Positions 24,257 to 33,253 of a stretch of DNA of 64,000 nt are shown here, in pieces. Source of the DNA: Rhizobium sp. Root708 (GTDB lineage Bacteria; Pseudomonadota; Alphaproteobacteria; Rhizobiales; Rhizobiaceae); the NCBI RefSeq assembly GCF_001429725.1, contig NZ_LMHV01000042.1:62073-126072 (forward strand). Reading direction: 5' to 3'. Below the pieces are notes generated by a model. That model was not told the DNA's origin. It saw only the letters and a program-made list of their open reading frames with translations, and did no database searches. The position numbers were made by a program, and so were the translations under genes. How positions within the stretch are numbered: position 1 is the stretch's first letter; the number at the start of each line of letters is the position of its first letter.

Positions 24257-26596
24257 CTACACCTTTTTCATCCGCTCGACGGCCATCAGAACGCGTTCGG
24301 GCGTTGCCGGTGCATCCAGACGCGGGCAGACGCGGTAGTCGGCGACACTGGCAACGGCCATCGACAGCGCTTCGAGAACCGAGATGCCGAGCATGAAAGG
24401 CGGTTCGCCTACGGCCTTGGAGCGGCCGATGGTGGCCTCGGCGTTTTCGGACCATTCCGCCAGCCGGACGTTGAAGATCTTCGGGCGGTCGGACGCAAGC
24501 GGGATCTTGTAGGTCGAGGGCGCGTGCGTGCGCAGCCGCCCCTTTGCATCCCACCAGAGTTCCTCGGTCGTCAGCCAGCCCATGCCCTGGACAAAGGCGC
24601 CTTCGACCTGGCCGATATCGATCGCCGGGTTCAGCGAGCGCCCGACGTCGTGGAGAATGTCGGTACGGTCGATCAGGTATTCGCCCGTCAGGGTGTCGAT
24701 CGACACTTCCGAGCAGGAGGCACCGTAGGCGAAATAGTAGAACGGCGTGCCGCGACCCGCCGCCCGATCCCAGTGGATCTTGGGGGTCTTGTAGAAACCG
24801 GCTGCCGAAAGCTGAACGCGGGCGAAGTAGGCCTGCTTGATGAAATCCGGGAACAGGATTTCCTTGTCGCCAACACGGACCCGGTTCGGCAGGAAGACGA
24901 CCTCGGTTGCCGGCACATCGAACTTCTCGGCCGCGAAGGCGACAAGGCGCCCCTTGATCTGCCGTGCCGCATCGTAGGCCGCCATGCCGTTCAGGTCCGA
25001 GCCCGAGGAAGCCGCGGTCGCCGAGGTGTTGGGTACCTTGGCAGTGGTCGTCGCGGTGATCTTCACGCGCTCGATGTCGACCTGGAAGCTGTCGGCCAGA
25101 ACTTGGGCGACCTTGGTATAGAGGCCCTGACCCATCTCGGTGCCGCCGTGGTTCAGGTGGATCGAGCCGTCCTGGTAGACGTGCACCAGCGCGCCGGCCT
25201 GATTGAAGGCGGTCATGGTGAAGGAGATGCCGAACTTGACAGGCGTCAGGGCGATGCCCTTGCGGATGTAGCGGCTGTTGCGGTTGAACTCGATGATCGT
25301 GTTTCGCCGCGCCTGATAGTCGGCGCTCTCTTCGAGTTCGCCGACGATCCGTTCGAGAATGCTGTCCTCGACTTCCTGATGGTAGGGCGTCAGCGTCCGG
25401 CCGGAGCCCGGCTGGCCGTAGAAGTTCAGCTTGCGAACTTCCAGCGGATCCTTGCCGACGGCGTAGGCGATTTCCTCGATGAAGCGTTCGGCGCCGAGCA
25501 TGCCCTGCGGACCGCCGAATCCGCGAAACGCGGTGTTCGAAACCGTGTGCGTCTTCAGCGGCTTGGAGGTCAGGTGCACATGCGGATAGAAATAGCTGGA
25601 ATCCGCGTGGAAGAGCGCACGGTCGGTGACCGGTCCGGAAAGATCGGACGAGAAGCCGCATCGCGCCGCGTAGGTCGCATCGACCGCGTGGATCCGGCCC
25701 TCTTCATCGAAACCGAGCTCGTAGTCGACCAGGAAGTCGTGACGCTTGCCGGTGGCCGCCATGTCCTCGTCGCGATCCGGGCGGAACTTGATGGCGCGCT
25801 TCAGCTTCTTGGCGGCGATGGCGGCGAGCGCCGCAAACTGGTTGCCCTGCGTTTCCTTGCCGCCAAAGCCGCCGCCCATGCGGCGCACGTTCACCGTGAC
25901 GGCGTTCGACGGAATATTCAGGACATGGCCGACGATGTGCTGGATCTCGCTCGGGTGCTGCGTCGAAGACCAGACCGCGACCTCGTCGTCCTCGCCCGGG
26001 ATGGCCATGGCGATGTGGCTTTCGAGATAGAAGTGTTCCTGGCCGCCGATGCGCATCTGGCCGGTCAGCTTGCGGGGTGCGTTGGCCATTTCGGCTTTGG
26101 CCTCGCCGCGCTTCAGGGTCATCGGCGTGATGACCAGCGGGCTGCCGTTGGCAAGCGCCCCGTCGATATCGCTCCAATGCGGAAGGTCGCGATACTCGAC
26201 CTTCGCCTTGCGGGCGGCACGGCGCGCGATGTCGCGGGTCTCCGCAATGACAGCAAAGATCGGCTGATTGTGGAATTCGACCTTGGTTTCCGCCAGCAGG
26301 GGCTCGTCGTGACTGCCGTTCGAGCTGACGTCGTTGACACCCGGCACATCCTTGCCGGTGAACACCCAGACGACGCCTGGGGTCTTGGCGACTTCGGACA
26401 GGTCCATGCTGAGAATTTCGGCGTGGGCGCGGTCGGAAAGCCCCAGAGCGCCGTGCAGAAGTCCGGCGGGCTCCGGCAGGTCGTCGATATAGTCGGCGGT
26501 GCCGGTGACGTGCTTGTGCGCGGAATCGTGGCGCAGCGAGCCGTGCATGGCGCCGTTGATGATGAATTTGGGCTCGGGGGATGTCGACTTATCCAT
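24257..26596 (-). CDS. xdhB: Xanthine dehydrogenase molybdopterin subunit XdhB
   Basis: A 779-residue large subunit. It oxidises hypoxanthine to xanthine and xanthine to urate at a molybdenum centre. Clear family blocks are VTGTADYIDDLPEP, GGFGGKE, the substrate-binding FRGFGGPQGM with its Arg, and GTEMGQGL near the cofactor; the catalytic Glu lies near the C-terminus (VGEPPFM). The ATG shares a base with the xdhA stop (TAATG). A frame extending to 26776 lies inside xdhA and is not used. Confidence 0.94.
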   Translation of the reverse strand: MDKSTSPEPKFIINGAMHGSLRHDSAHKHVTGTADYIDDLPEPAGLLHGALGLSDRAHAEILSMDLSEVAKTPGVVWVFTGKDVPGVNDVSSNGSHDEPLLAETKVEFHNQPIFAVIAETRDIARRAARKAKVEYRDLPHWSDIDGALANGSPLVITPMTLKRGEAKAEMANAPRKLTGQMRIGGQEHFYLESHIAMAIPGEDDEVAVWSSTQHPSEIQHIVGHVLNIPSNAVTVNVRRMGGGFGGKETQGNQFAALAAIAAKKLKRAIKFRPDRDEDMAATGKRHDFLVDYELGFDEEGRIHAVDATYAARCGFSSDLSGPVTDRALFHADSSYFYPHVHLTSKPLKTHTVSNTAFRGFGGPQGMLGAERFIEEIAYAVGKDPLEVRKLNFYGQPGSGRTLTPYHQEVEDSILERIVGELEESADYQARRNTIIEFNRNSRYIRKGIALTPVKFGISFTMTAFNQAGALVHVYQDGSIHLNHGGTEMGQGLYTKVAQVLADSFQVDIERVKITATTTAKVPNTSATAASSGSDLNGMAAYDAARQIKGRLVAFAAEKFDVPATEVVFLPNRVRVGDKEILFPDFIKQAYFARVQLSAAGFYKTPKIHWDRAAGRGTPFYYFAYGASCSEVSIDTLTGEYLIDRTDILHDVGRSLNPAIDIGQVEGAFVQGMGWLTTEELWWDAKGRLRTHAPSTYKIPLASDRPKIFNVRLAEWSENAEATIGRSKAVGEPPFMLGISVLEALSMAVASVADYRVCPRLDAPATPERVLMAVERMKKV

Positions 26597-28062
26597 TAGG
26601 CGACCTCCTCGAAGCGCTGAAGTTCGGCAGGAGCGCCTGAAGTTTCGAGATAGAAGCGCGTCAGCAGGTTCTTGGCCGTGAGTTGGCGGTATTCCGCCGT
26701 TGCGCGCCAGTCGCTGAGCGGCTGATAGTCCGCATCGAAGGCTTCGCGGGCGGCTTCTATGGTCTCTTCGTTCCACTGCCGGCCCATCAGCAGGTTCTCG
26801 ACCGCGCGGGCGCGTTTGGGCGTTCCCGCCATGCCGCCGAAGGCAATCCTGATGTCGTTGACGTCGCCCTCGGAATCGAGGGTCAGATAGAAGGCGCCAA
26901 GCACGGCCGTAATGTCCTCATCCCGGCGCTTGGTGATCTTGTAGACGGCAAACCGCGTGTCTTCCGCCGGGTAGGGCACGAAGATGCTTTCGACGAACTC
27001 GCCGGGGCGGCGATCCTGCTTGCCGTATTCGATGAAGAAATCTTCGAGCCGCAGCATGCGCGTGCCTTCCACCGAGCGCAGCTTGATGGTGGCGCCGAGC
27101 GCGATCAGCGGTGGCGGGCTGTCGCCGATCGGGGAGCCGTTGGCGATGTTGCCGCCGATCGTTCCCATGTTGCGGACCTGTTCACCGCCGATGCGGTTGA
27201 TCAGGCGGCCGAGCGTCGGCACCTTGCGTGCGATGGTTTCGAAAGCGCGCGTATAGGTCACGCCGGCGCCGATCGTGAAGCCGCCTTCGCCAGCGGTCAT
27301 CGTCTGCAGTTCCGAAAGGTGATTGATGAACACGACCGGGTTCAGGTGACGCATCTGCTTAGTGACCCAAAGGCCGACGTCCGTCGATCCGGCGACCACG
27401 ATTGCCTTGGGTTCCTCAGCAAGAATCCGCGCCAGGTCTTCTTCCGACTCCGGCACGAGCAGGCGGTCGTCGCCCTTGGTGATGGAAATGGTCTCGGTCG
27501 GCTGCATCGCCCAGAGGCGCGCAACGACATCCGAGCGCGTACGTTCCAGCGGATCGAACAGCGCGCTCGGGCGTGTGCGGCTGACCATCTCGGCCGCCTT
27601 CACGATCGGTTCGTAGCCGGTGCAGCGACAGAGATTGCCCTGCAGCGACTTCTCGATCTCGGCTCGGCTCGGCGTCTCGTTCGAGAGCCAGAGGCCGTAA
27701 AGCGACATGATGAAGCCCGGAGTGCAGAAGCCGCACTGCGAGCCGTGGCAATCGACCATGGCCTGCTGCACCGGATGCAGCGTTCCATCCTTGGCGGCAA
27801 GGTGCTCGACCGTCACCACATGCGTTGCATTCAGCGAGCCGAGGAAGCGGATGCAGGCATTGACGGATTCATAATGCAGCTTGCCATCGACAAGCCGACC
27901 GACCAGGACCGTGCAGGCGCCACAGTCTCCTTCCGCGCATCCCTCCTTCGTGCCGGTAAGACGGCGCTTCAAACGAAGAAAATCAAGAAGCGTCTCGGTC
28001 GGAGCGATATCCCTGAGCGAGATATCCTCCCCGTTGAGGATGAAGCGGATGCAGTCGTTCAT
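26596..28062 (-). CDS. xdhA: Xanthine dehydrogenase FAD/iron-sulfur subunit XdhA
   Basis: A 488-residue small subunit that passes electrons from XdhB to NAD+. N-terminal [2Fe-2S] ligands are seen in CAEGDCGAC, and a second cluster is bound by CGFCTPGF and the CRCTGY pair. The FAD domain follows (VVAGSTDVGLWV, GAGVTYT, IGGNIANGSPIGD). It is the first gene of the xdhABC operon; upstream, a separate gene for 3-hydroxybutyrate dehydrogenase ends 32 bases before it and may be co-transcribed. Confidence 0.94.
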   Translation of the reverse strand: MNDCIRFILNGEDISLRDIAPTETLLDFLRLKRRLTGTKEGCAEGDCGACTVLVGRLVDGKLHYESVNACIRFLGSLNATHVVTVEHLAAKDGTLHPVQQAMVDCHGSQCGFCTPGFIMSLYGLWLSNETPSRAEIEKSLQGNLCRCTGYEPIVKAAEMVSRTRPSALFDPLERTRSDVVARLWAMQPTETISITKGDDRLLVPESEEDLARILAEEPKAIVVAGSTDVGLWVTKQMRHLNPVVFINHLSELQTMTAGEGGFTIGAGVTYTRAFETIARKVPTLGRLINRIGGEQVRNMGTIGGNIANGSPIGDSPPPLIALGATIKLRSVEGTRMLRLEDFFIEYGKQDRRPGEFVESIFVPYPAEDTRFAVYKITKRRDEDITAVLGAFYLTLDSEGDVNDIRIAFGGMAGTPKRARAVENLLMGRQWNEETIEAAREAFDADYQPLSDWRATAEYRQLTAKNLLTRFYLETSGAPAELQRFEEVA

Positions 28063-28094
28063 GTTGTTCCTTGTTATTGTCTTTTTCTGAATGG

Positions 28095-28871
28095 TTATGC
28101 CGCCGTCCAGCCACCGTCAATCGAGATATGGGTGCCGGTGACCTGACGGGCTTCGTCGCTTGCGAGATAGAGTGCCAGCGCGCCAATCTCTTCCGCCTTG
28201 ACGAACTCACGGGTCGGCTGGGCCTTCAGGATCACTTCGGTCTTGACCTGCTCCTCGGTCATCCCGCGGGCCCTTGCCGTATCCGGTATCTGCTTTTCCA
28301 CCAACGGGGTCAGCACGTAGCCCGGGCAGATCGCGTTGACGGTCACGCCAAACTCCGCGAGTTCCAGCGCCGCCGTCTTCGTCAGGCCGAGTATACCATG
28401 CTTTGCCGCCACATAGGCGGATTTGAAAGGCGAGGCGACCAGCCCGTGTGCGGACGCGATGTTGATGATCCGTCCGTGCTTCTTCGCCTTCATCGAGGGT
28501 ATCGCGGCACGCATGGTATGAAACGAACTCGACAGATTGATGGCGATGATCTGGTCCCACTTTTCGATGGGGAAGTCTTCGATCTTCTCGACGTGCTGGA
28601 CGCCGGCATTGTTGACCAGCACATCGACTGTGCCGAAGGTCCGCGTCGCCGTCTCGATGAGATCCGCGATTTCGGCCGGTTTCGTCATGTCGGCGGGGTG
28701 ATGGATCGCCTTGGCCCTGGAAAGTGATTCAAGGTGGTCCGCTATGGCCTTGATTTCCTCGGCTTTTCCGAAGCCGTTGATGACCACGTTGTCGCCCTTG
28801 CCCGCAAATGCGGTCGCGATCGCAAGCCCGATACCGCTTGTGGATCCGGTGACGACGACTGTTCTTGTCAT
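28095..28871 (-). CDS. bdhA: D-3-hydroxybutyrate dehydrogenase
   Basis: A 258-residue SDR that interconverts 3-hydroxybutyrate and acetoacetate in polyhydroxybutyrate turnover. TGSTSGIG (8-15), NNAGVQHV, the catalytic Ser in INIASAHG, and YVAAKHG with Tyr and Lys are present. AHGLVASPFKSAYVAAKHG and the C-terminal DGGWTAA are typical of BdhA. GGGAGAAG lies before the ATG at 28871. In Ensifer meliloti bdhA is also a neighbour of a glpK gene. Confidence 0.9.
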   Translation of the reverse strand: MTRTVVVTGSTSGIGLAIATAFAGKGDNVVINGFGKAEEIKAIADHLESLSRAKAIHHPADMTKPAEIADLIETATRTFGTVDVLVNNAGVQHVEKIEDFPIEKWDQIIAINLSSSFHTMRAAIPSMKAKKHGRIINIASAHGLVASPFKSAYVAAKHGILGLTKTAALELAEFGVTVNAICPGYVLTPLVEKQIPDTARARGMTEEQVKTEVILKAQPTREFVKAEEIGALALYLASDEARQVTGTHISIDGGWTAA

Positions 28872-29054
28872 GCTCTTCTCCCGATACTCGCGCTTTTGCG
28901 ACGCAATGAAACCCGAGGTTATGCCCAAAGCGGTCGTGCTGGCAATTGCACTGCCGGCAAATCTCTTGTGTCCAAACCGGCAGGAAGCGCTTTCTTCTCC
29001 GCCTGTGCTGTCCTATTGATTTGGCATCATAATCGCCGGTAAGGGAGGACAGGC

Positions 29055-30548
29055 ATGGGCGGATACGTTCTGGCAATCGATCAGGGGACGACGTCGACGC
29101 GGGCAATCATCTTCGATGAGGAGATGAAGATCGCCGGCGCGGGCCAGAAGGAATTCACCCAGCACTATCCGCGCTCGGGCTGGGTCGAGCACGATCCGGA
29201 AGAGATATGGGACTCCGTCGTCTCCACGATCAGGATGGCGATCCGCGAGGCGAAGATCAAGGCGAGCGACATTGCCGCGCTCGGGATCACCAACCAGCGC
29301 GAGACGGTGGTCGTCTGGGAGCGCGAGAGCGGCAAGCCCATCCATAACGCCATCGTCTGGCAGGATCGCCGGACGGCGAGCTATTGCGACAAGCTGAAGA
29401 AGCAGGAGCTCGAGAAGACGTTCACCAAGAAGACCGGGCTGCTTCTCGATCCCTATTTCTCCGGCACGAAACTGTCCTGGATGCTGGCGAACGTCAAAGG
29501 TGCGCGCGCTCGCGCCGCCAAGGGCGAGCTTTGCTTCGGCACGATCGATACGTTCCTGATCTGGCGGCTAACCGGCGGCAAGTCGTTTGCCACCGATGCA
29601 ACCAATGCGTCGCGGACGTTGATGTACAACATCTCGGAAAACCGGTGGGACGAGGATCTCCTCGACATATTGCGGGTGCCGGCCGCCATGCTGCCTGTCG
29701 TGAAGGACTGCGCCGACGATTTCGGGACGACCGAGCGCGATATTCTCGGGGCCGAAATCCCGATCCTCGGCGTCGCCGGCGACCAGCATGCGGCGACCAT
29801 CGGCCAGGCCTGCTTCGAGCCGGGCATGATGAAATCCACCTACGGTACCGGCTGCTTTGCGTTGCTCAACACCGGCAGCGATATCGTGCGGTCGAAAAAC
29901 CGGCTTCTTACCACCATCGCCTATCGCCTGAACGGCGAGACGACCTATGCGCTCGAAGGCTCGATCTTCATTGCGGGGGCAGCGGTACAGTGGCTTCGCG
30001 ACGGGCTCGGCATTATCGATACCGCTTCGCGGACCGGCGAACTTGCCGATGCCGCCGATCCGACGCAGGACGTCTATCTGGTGCCTGCCTTCACCGGGCT
30101 CGGCGCCCCGCATTGGGATGCGAATGCGCGCGGCGCCATCTACGGGCTGACGCGCAACAGCGGCCCGAAGGAGTTCGCCCGGGCCGCTCTCGAGGCGGTC
30201 TGCTACCAGTCGCGCGATCTGCTCGACGCCATGCACAAGGACTGGAAGGGCGCCACCGACAATACCGTGCTTCGCGTCGATGGCGGCATGGTTGCCTCCG
30301 ACTGGACGATGCAGCGGCTTGCCGACATTCTGGACGCACCCGTGGATCGGCCCGTCATCCTGGAGACAACAGCGCTCGGAGCGGCTTGGCTTGCCGGCAG
30401 CAAGGCCGGCGTCTGGCCGGATCTCGCGGGCTTTTCCAAGAGCTGGAAGCGCAACCGTCGTTTTGAGCCCGATATGGACGAGAAAACCCGGGCGGCGAAG
30501 CTCAAGGGCTGGCGCAGCGCGGTGAAACGCACGCTCTCGGACGCCTGA
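29055..30548 (+). CDS. glpK: Glycerol kinase GlpK
   Basis: A 497-residue FGGY kinase that phosphorylates glycerol to glycerol-3-phosphate. It starts GGYVLAIDQGTTSTRAI with the phosphate-1 loop, and has ITNQRET, IVWQDRRT, GVAGDQHAA (catalytic Asp) and the FGGY signature GSIFIAGAAVQWLRD. The ATG follows GGGAGG by about 6 bases. No glycerol transporter or glpD gene is seen nearby. Confidence 0.95.
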   Translation: MGGYVLAIDQGTTSTRAIIFDEEMKIAGAGQKEFTQHYPRSGWVEHDPEEIWDSVVSTIRMAIREAKIKASDIAALGITNQRETVVVWERESGKPIHNAIVWQDRRTASYCDKLKKQELEKTFTKKTGLLLDPYFSGTKLSWMLANVKGARARAAKGELCFGTIDTFLIWRLTGGKSFATDATNASRTLMYNISENRWDEDLLDILRVPAAMLPVVKDCADDFGTTERDILGAEIPILGVAGDQHAATIGQACFEPGMMKSTYGTGCFALLNTGSDIVRSKNRLLTTIAYRLNGETTYALEGSIFIAGAAVQWLRDGLGIIDTASRTGELADAADPTQDVYLVPAFTGLGAPHWDANARGAIYGLTRNSGPKEFARAALEAVCYQSRDLLDAMHKDWKGATDNTVLRVDGGMVASDWTMQRLADILDAPVDRPVILETTALGAAWLAGSKAGVWPDLAGFSKSWKRNRRFEPDMDEKTRAAKLKGWRSAVKRTLSDA

Positions 30549-30567
30549 CCGGCTCTCCACCGACCGA

Positions 30568-30592
30568 AGGAGGCAAGCTTGGCCTGCCTCCT
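30568..30592. terminator. Hairpin between glpK and the convergent exported-protein gene
   Basis: AGGAGGCA / TGCCTCCT, a perfect 8-bp stem with a 9-base loop, extended by CCG/CGG with one bulge. It lies in the 55-base gap between two convergent genes and could stop both. The T-run is weak. Confidence 0.5.
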
Positions 30593-30603
30593 CGGAGCGT
30601 TTG

Positions 30604-31566
30604 TCAGCGATGCAGCCAGGGCGTCGCGGTGCTCCAGAAGATGATGTCGGCGCCGAGATAGTTATCGGCAAAATCAACGAACTCGTCCTTGGTGAACGGC
30701 TTCTTCGTCTTCGGATTCTTGTAGGTCAAGGTCGGCTCCTGCACGGCGAGGCCGACGAAGGACAGCTTGCCCTTGTACCGGTTGAAGAAGGGGTAGGAGT
30801 TCTTCATCTGGCCCTTGCGGTAGGGAACGATATCCGGTCCACCAAGGCCGACGTCATTCCTTGCCGCGAACTCGAAGAGCCGTCCCATGTAGTTGTGGTC
30901 GTTCTCCCACTCGCACGGCCAGAAGTTCACATACTGAATGACCTTGCTCTTGTGAAAGGCCCTGCGGGCGAAGGCGAGGTTTTCCATTTCGCCCTCGAAG
31001 TAGGCGTCACAGCTGTAGCCCTTTGGCTCGTGCTTCGGGTCGAGATCGATCGCGGTTTCCGGCAGGTTGACGCCATAGACCTTGCCATCGAATTTCGCAG
31101 CGAGCGCGGAGAGCAGCGCTTGGTAGCGCTGACGTACCGCGGGGTTCCACTGCTGCGCCACCCAGCCGGAGCCAACTGGCTTGTTCTCACCCGGATTGTC
31201 GAACTGCGCGGTGAGGCCGCCGCCGTACTCGTTATCGGTCATCAGATAGTCTGGGACGTTTCTTGCCTTCGGTTCAAAGAACCGGTCCTGGATCTGAATG
31301 AACAGTTTCCGGTTCATGCCTTCGAGCGTGGCAAGGTCGGCCTCGATCGCCGAGAAATCATACTGGTCCTTGGCGGTTTCCAGCTGGCGCCAGTTGTAGA
31401 CGATCTGTGCGCCGCCAACGTCGGGTCGGCTGAGAAGAGGACGCGCCGCGTCGAGGTCGCCGGAACTCGTGTAGATGAAATTCTCCGGAGCGGACGCGGC
31501 AAGGGCGGCTTCGTGGAGGCAGGAAACGAGCGCGAAGGTGGCAAGGAGGCGTAACGCGGATTTCAT
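30604..31566 (-). CDS. Exported protein with glycoside-hydrolase-like barrel
   Basis: A 320-residue protein with a signal peptide (about 1-23, ALAASA). The mature part reads like a TIM-barrel glycosidase: GGAQIVYNWRQLETAKDQYDF resembles the first strand and helix of GH5/GH42-type enzymes, RKLFIQIQDRFF the second strand, and YGVNLPETAIDL could hold an acid/base Glu. I cannot name the family or substrate. The start at 31566 is chosen because it opens the signal peptide; the longer frame to 31749 has no ribosome site and breaks the signal. Stand-alone gene. Confidence 0.72.
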   Translation of the reverse strand: MKSALRLLATFALVSCLHEAALAASAPENFIYTSSGDLDAARPLLSRPDVGGAQIVYNWRQLETAKDQYDFSAIEADLATLEGMNRKLFIQIQDRFFEPKARNVPDYLMTDNEYGGGLTAQFDNPGENKPVGSGWVAQQWNPAVRQRYQALLSALAAKFDGKVYGVNLPETAIDLDPKHEPKGYSCDAYFEGEMENLAFARRAFHKSKVIQYVNFWPCEWENDHNYMGRLFEFAARNDVGLGGPDIVPYRKGQMKNSYPFFNRYKGKLSFVGLAVQEPTLTYKNPKTKKPFTKDEFVDFADNYLGADIIFWSTATPWLHR

Positions 31567-31782
31567 TCTTGTCTCGGTTGTGAGGCGTTTGAGATTGCAG
31601 AGCAATTCCGGCCAAACATGGCGGCTTGATGGCGTGGAGGGCGCCGCTGTCGCCTTGCTGTGCCGCGCTTCGAACACCAACGAAAGCCGTATTCGGGCTG
31701 GTAACGGGTTGAGATGCCCGCTGGCAACGGCTATGTGGGACGGACGCAAGACCGCTTACCCAATCAACAAGGCACTCCCGGC

Positions 31783-32715
31783 ATGAATCCAGATTTCCTC
31801 GTCACCCATTCCGGTGGCTTCCATGCTGACGAAGTGCTGTCGAGCGTCATTCTGACCCGGCTCTTTGCGCAGGCGCGCGTCGTGCGCAGCCGGTCGCCGG
31901 AGTGGATCACGCCGAACGCTGACCGGATCATCTACGACGTCGGCGGCGCCTACGATGCCGAGGCAGGGATTTTCGATCATCACCAGCGCGGTGCGCCGTT
32001 GCGCGACGACGGGCAGCCCTACAGCTCGTTCGGCCTGATCTGGAAGCACTATGGGCGCGACTACCTCGTCGCAACAGGCATTCCCGACGCCCATATCGAG
32101 GCATTGCACGCCTCGTTCGATCTCTCGTTCGTCCTGCCGATCGATCTGACCGACAATGGTGCGCTCAGCCCATCCGGCCCATTGGCGGGACTGACGCTGC
32201 CGGCTCTGCTCGAAACCTTGAAGCCGGTGTTTGACGATATCGACCCTGATGCCGACGATCGGCGGTTTAACGATGCCGTTTCCATCGCCCGCAGCTTCGT
32301 CGAGGCGAGGATCGCCCAGAGCGCTTCCAAATTGCGCGCCGAGACGCTCGTGCTTGAGGCGATTGCCCATACCGGGCAGGGGCGCGTACTCGAACTGCCG
32401 ATGGGAATGCCTTTCCGCCCGGCGATTTTTAAGGCGGGGGCGGATCATCTGCTCTTTGTCGTTCATCCCCGGGAAAAGGACTGGTGCGTCACCGGTATTC
32501 GCCGCGGCGATGAAGGCTTTGAACTGCGAGCCGATCTGCCGGTTGCCTGGGCAGGGCTGACCAATCATGATCTCGAGGCCGTCTCTGGCGTCAAGGGCGC
32601 AACCTTCTGCCACAACGGCCGCTTCGTCGCTGCCGCCAAGACCCGCGAAGCGGCGTTGGAGATGGCGGATCTGGCGGTCCAGGAAGCCGTCGCATCGGGT
32701 CAGGAAGTCGCCTAA
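31783..32715 (+). CDS. MYG1-family (UPF0160) DHH-like phosphoesterase
   Basis: A 310-residue bacterial member of the MYG1/GAMM1 family, known in eukaryotes as a 3'-5' RNA exonuclease of nucleus and mitochondria. It has the founding motif THSGGFHADEVLS (8-20), the aspartate block IIYDVGGAYD and the DHH-like DHHQRG, all consistent with a two-metal phosphoesterase. No signal peptide. In bacteria its substrate is unknown. The start at 31783 opens the conserved N-terminus; longer frames lack support. Confidence 0.88.
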   Translation: MNPDFLVTHSGGFHADEVLSSVILTRLFAQARVVRSRSPEWITPNADRIIYDVGGAYDAEAGIFDHHQRGAPLRDDGQPYSSFGLIWKHYGRDYLVATGIPDAHIEALHASFDLSFVLPIDLTDNGALSPSGPLAGLTLPALLETLKPVFDDIDPDADDRRFNDAVSIARSFVEARIAQSASKLRAETLVLEAIAHTGQGRVLELPMGMPFRPAIFKAGADHLLFVVHPREKDWCVTGIRRGDEGFELRADLPVAWAGLTNHDLEAVSGVKGATFCHNGRFVAAAKTREAALEMADLAVQEAVASGQEVA

Positions 32716-32878
32716 GGCTCTTCCGCCGATCCGTCCACAGCGCAAACGTCGCGCTGTCTCCATTGCGTTCGCCCCCTTAGCGGCCATGTTCAGCATCTCG
32801 TTCCACGCGCAGTAAATTTTTGCTGCGTCCTGTCGGATGTCGCGCTACTCCTTCGTCATTCGGGAAGAGGAGTAAGAG

Positions 32879-33253
32879 ATGCTTTACGCAATCCTTTGTT
32901 ATGCCAATGAAGAAACCGTGTTCTCCTGGACCAAGGAGGAAGAGGACGCCGTGATGGCGAAGCTCCATGCCGTCCAGGCGCCGCTGGCCGAACGCGGCAA
33001 GCTTGGTCCGGTTGGTCGGCTGATGCCGACGACGGCGGCGACCACCGTGCGCAAGGGCAAGGAGGAACCGCTCGTTCTCGACGGGCCCTTCGCGGAAACG
33101 AAGGAAGCGCTCCTCGGCTTTTACGTGGTCGATTTCGACACTCTCGAGGAGGCTGTTGCGTTCTCCAAGGAGCTTTCGTCGGTCAATCCGGGTTCGACCT
33201 CTTACGAAATTCGGCCGTTCTACGTGTTCCGGCCGGGAGATTCTTCGACATGA
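32879..33253 (+). CDS. YCII/DGPF-domain protein, partner of ECF42 sigma factor
   Basis: A 124-residue protein starting MLYAILCYANE, with the family signature LDGPFAETKEALLGFY (67-82) and YEIRPF near the end. DGPF proteins are dimeric ferredoxin-like folds of unknown activity that almost always neighbour ECF42 sigma genes and are their targets in studied cases. GAGGAG precedes the ATG by 6 bases, and the stop overlaps the sigma gene by 4 bases. Confidence 0.9.
   Translation: MLYAILCYANEETVFSWTKEEEDAVMAKLHAVQAPLAERGKLGPVGRLMPTTAATTVRKGKEEPLVLDGPFAETKEALLGFYVVDFDTLEEAVAFSKELSSVNPGSTSYEIRPFYVFRPGDSST

Noticed and set aside
23936..26599. 887-codon plus-strand frame opposite xdhB and part of xdhC
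   Set aside because: Mirror of the codon bias of the xdh genes; no domain visible.
30604..31749. Longer version of the GH-like exported protein
   Set aside because: The extra 61 residues precede a clean signal peptide and lack a ribosome site.
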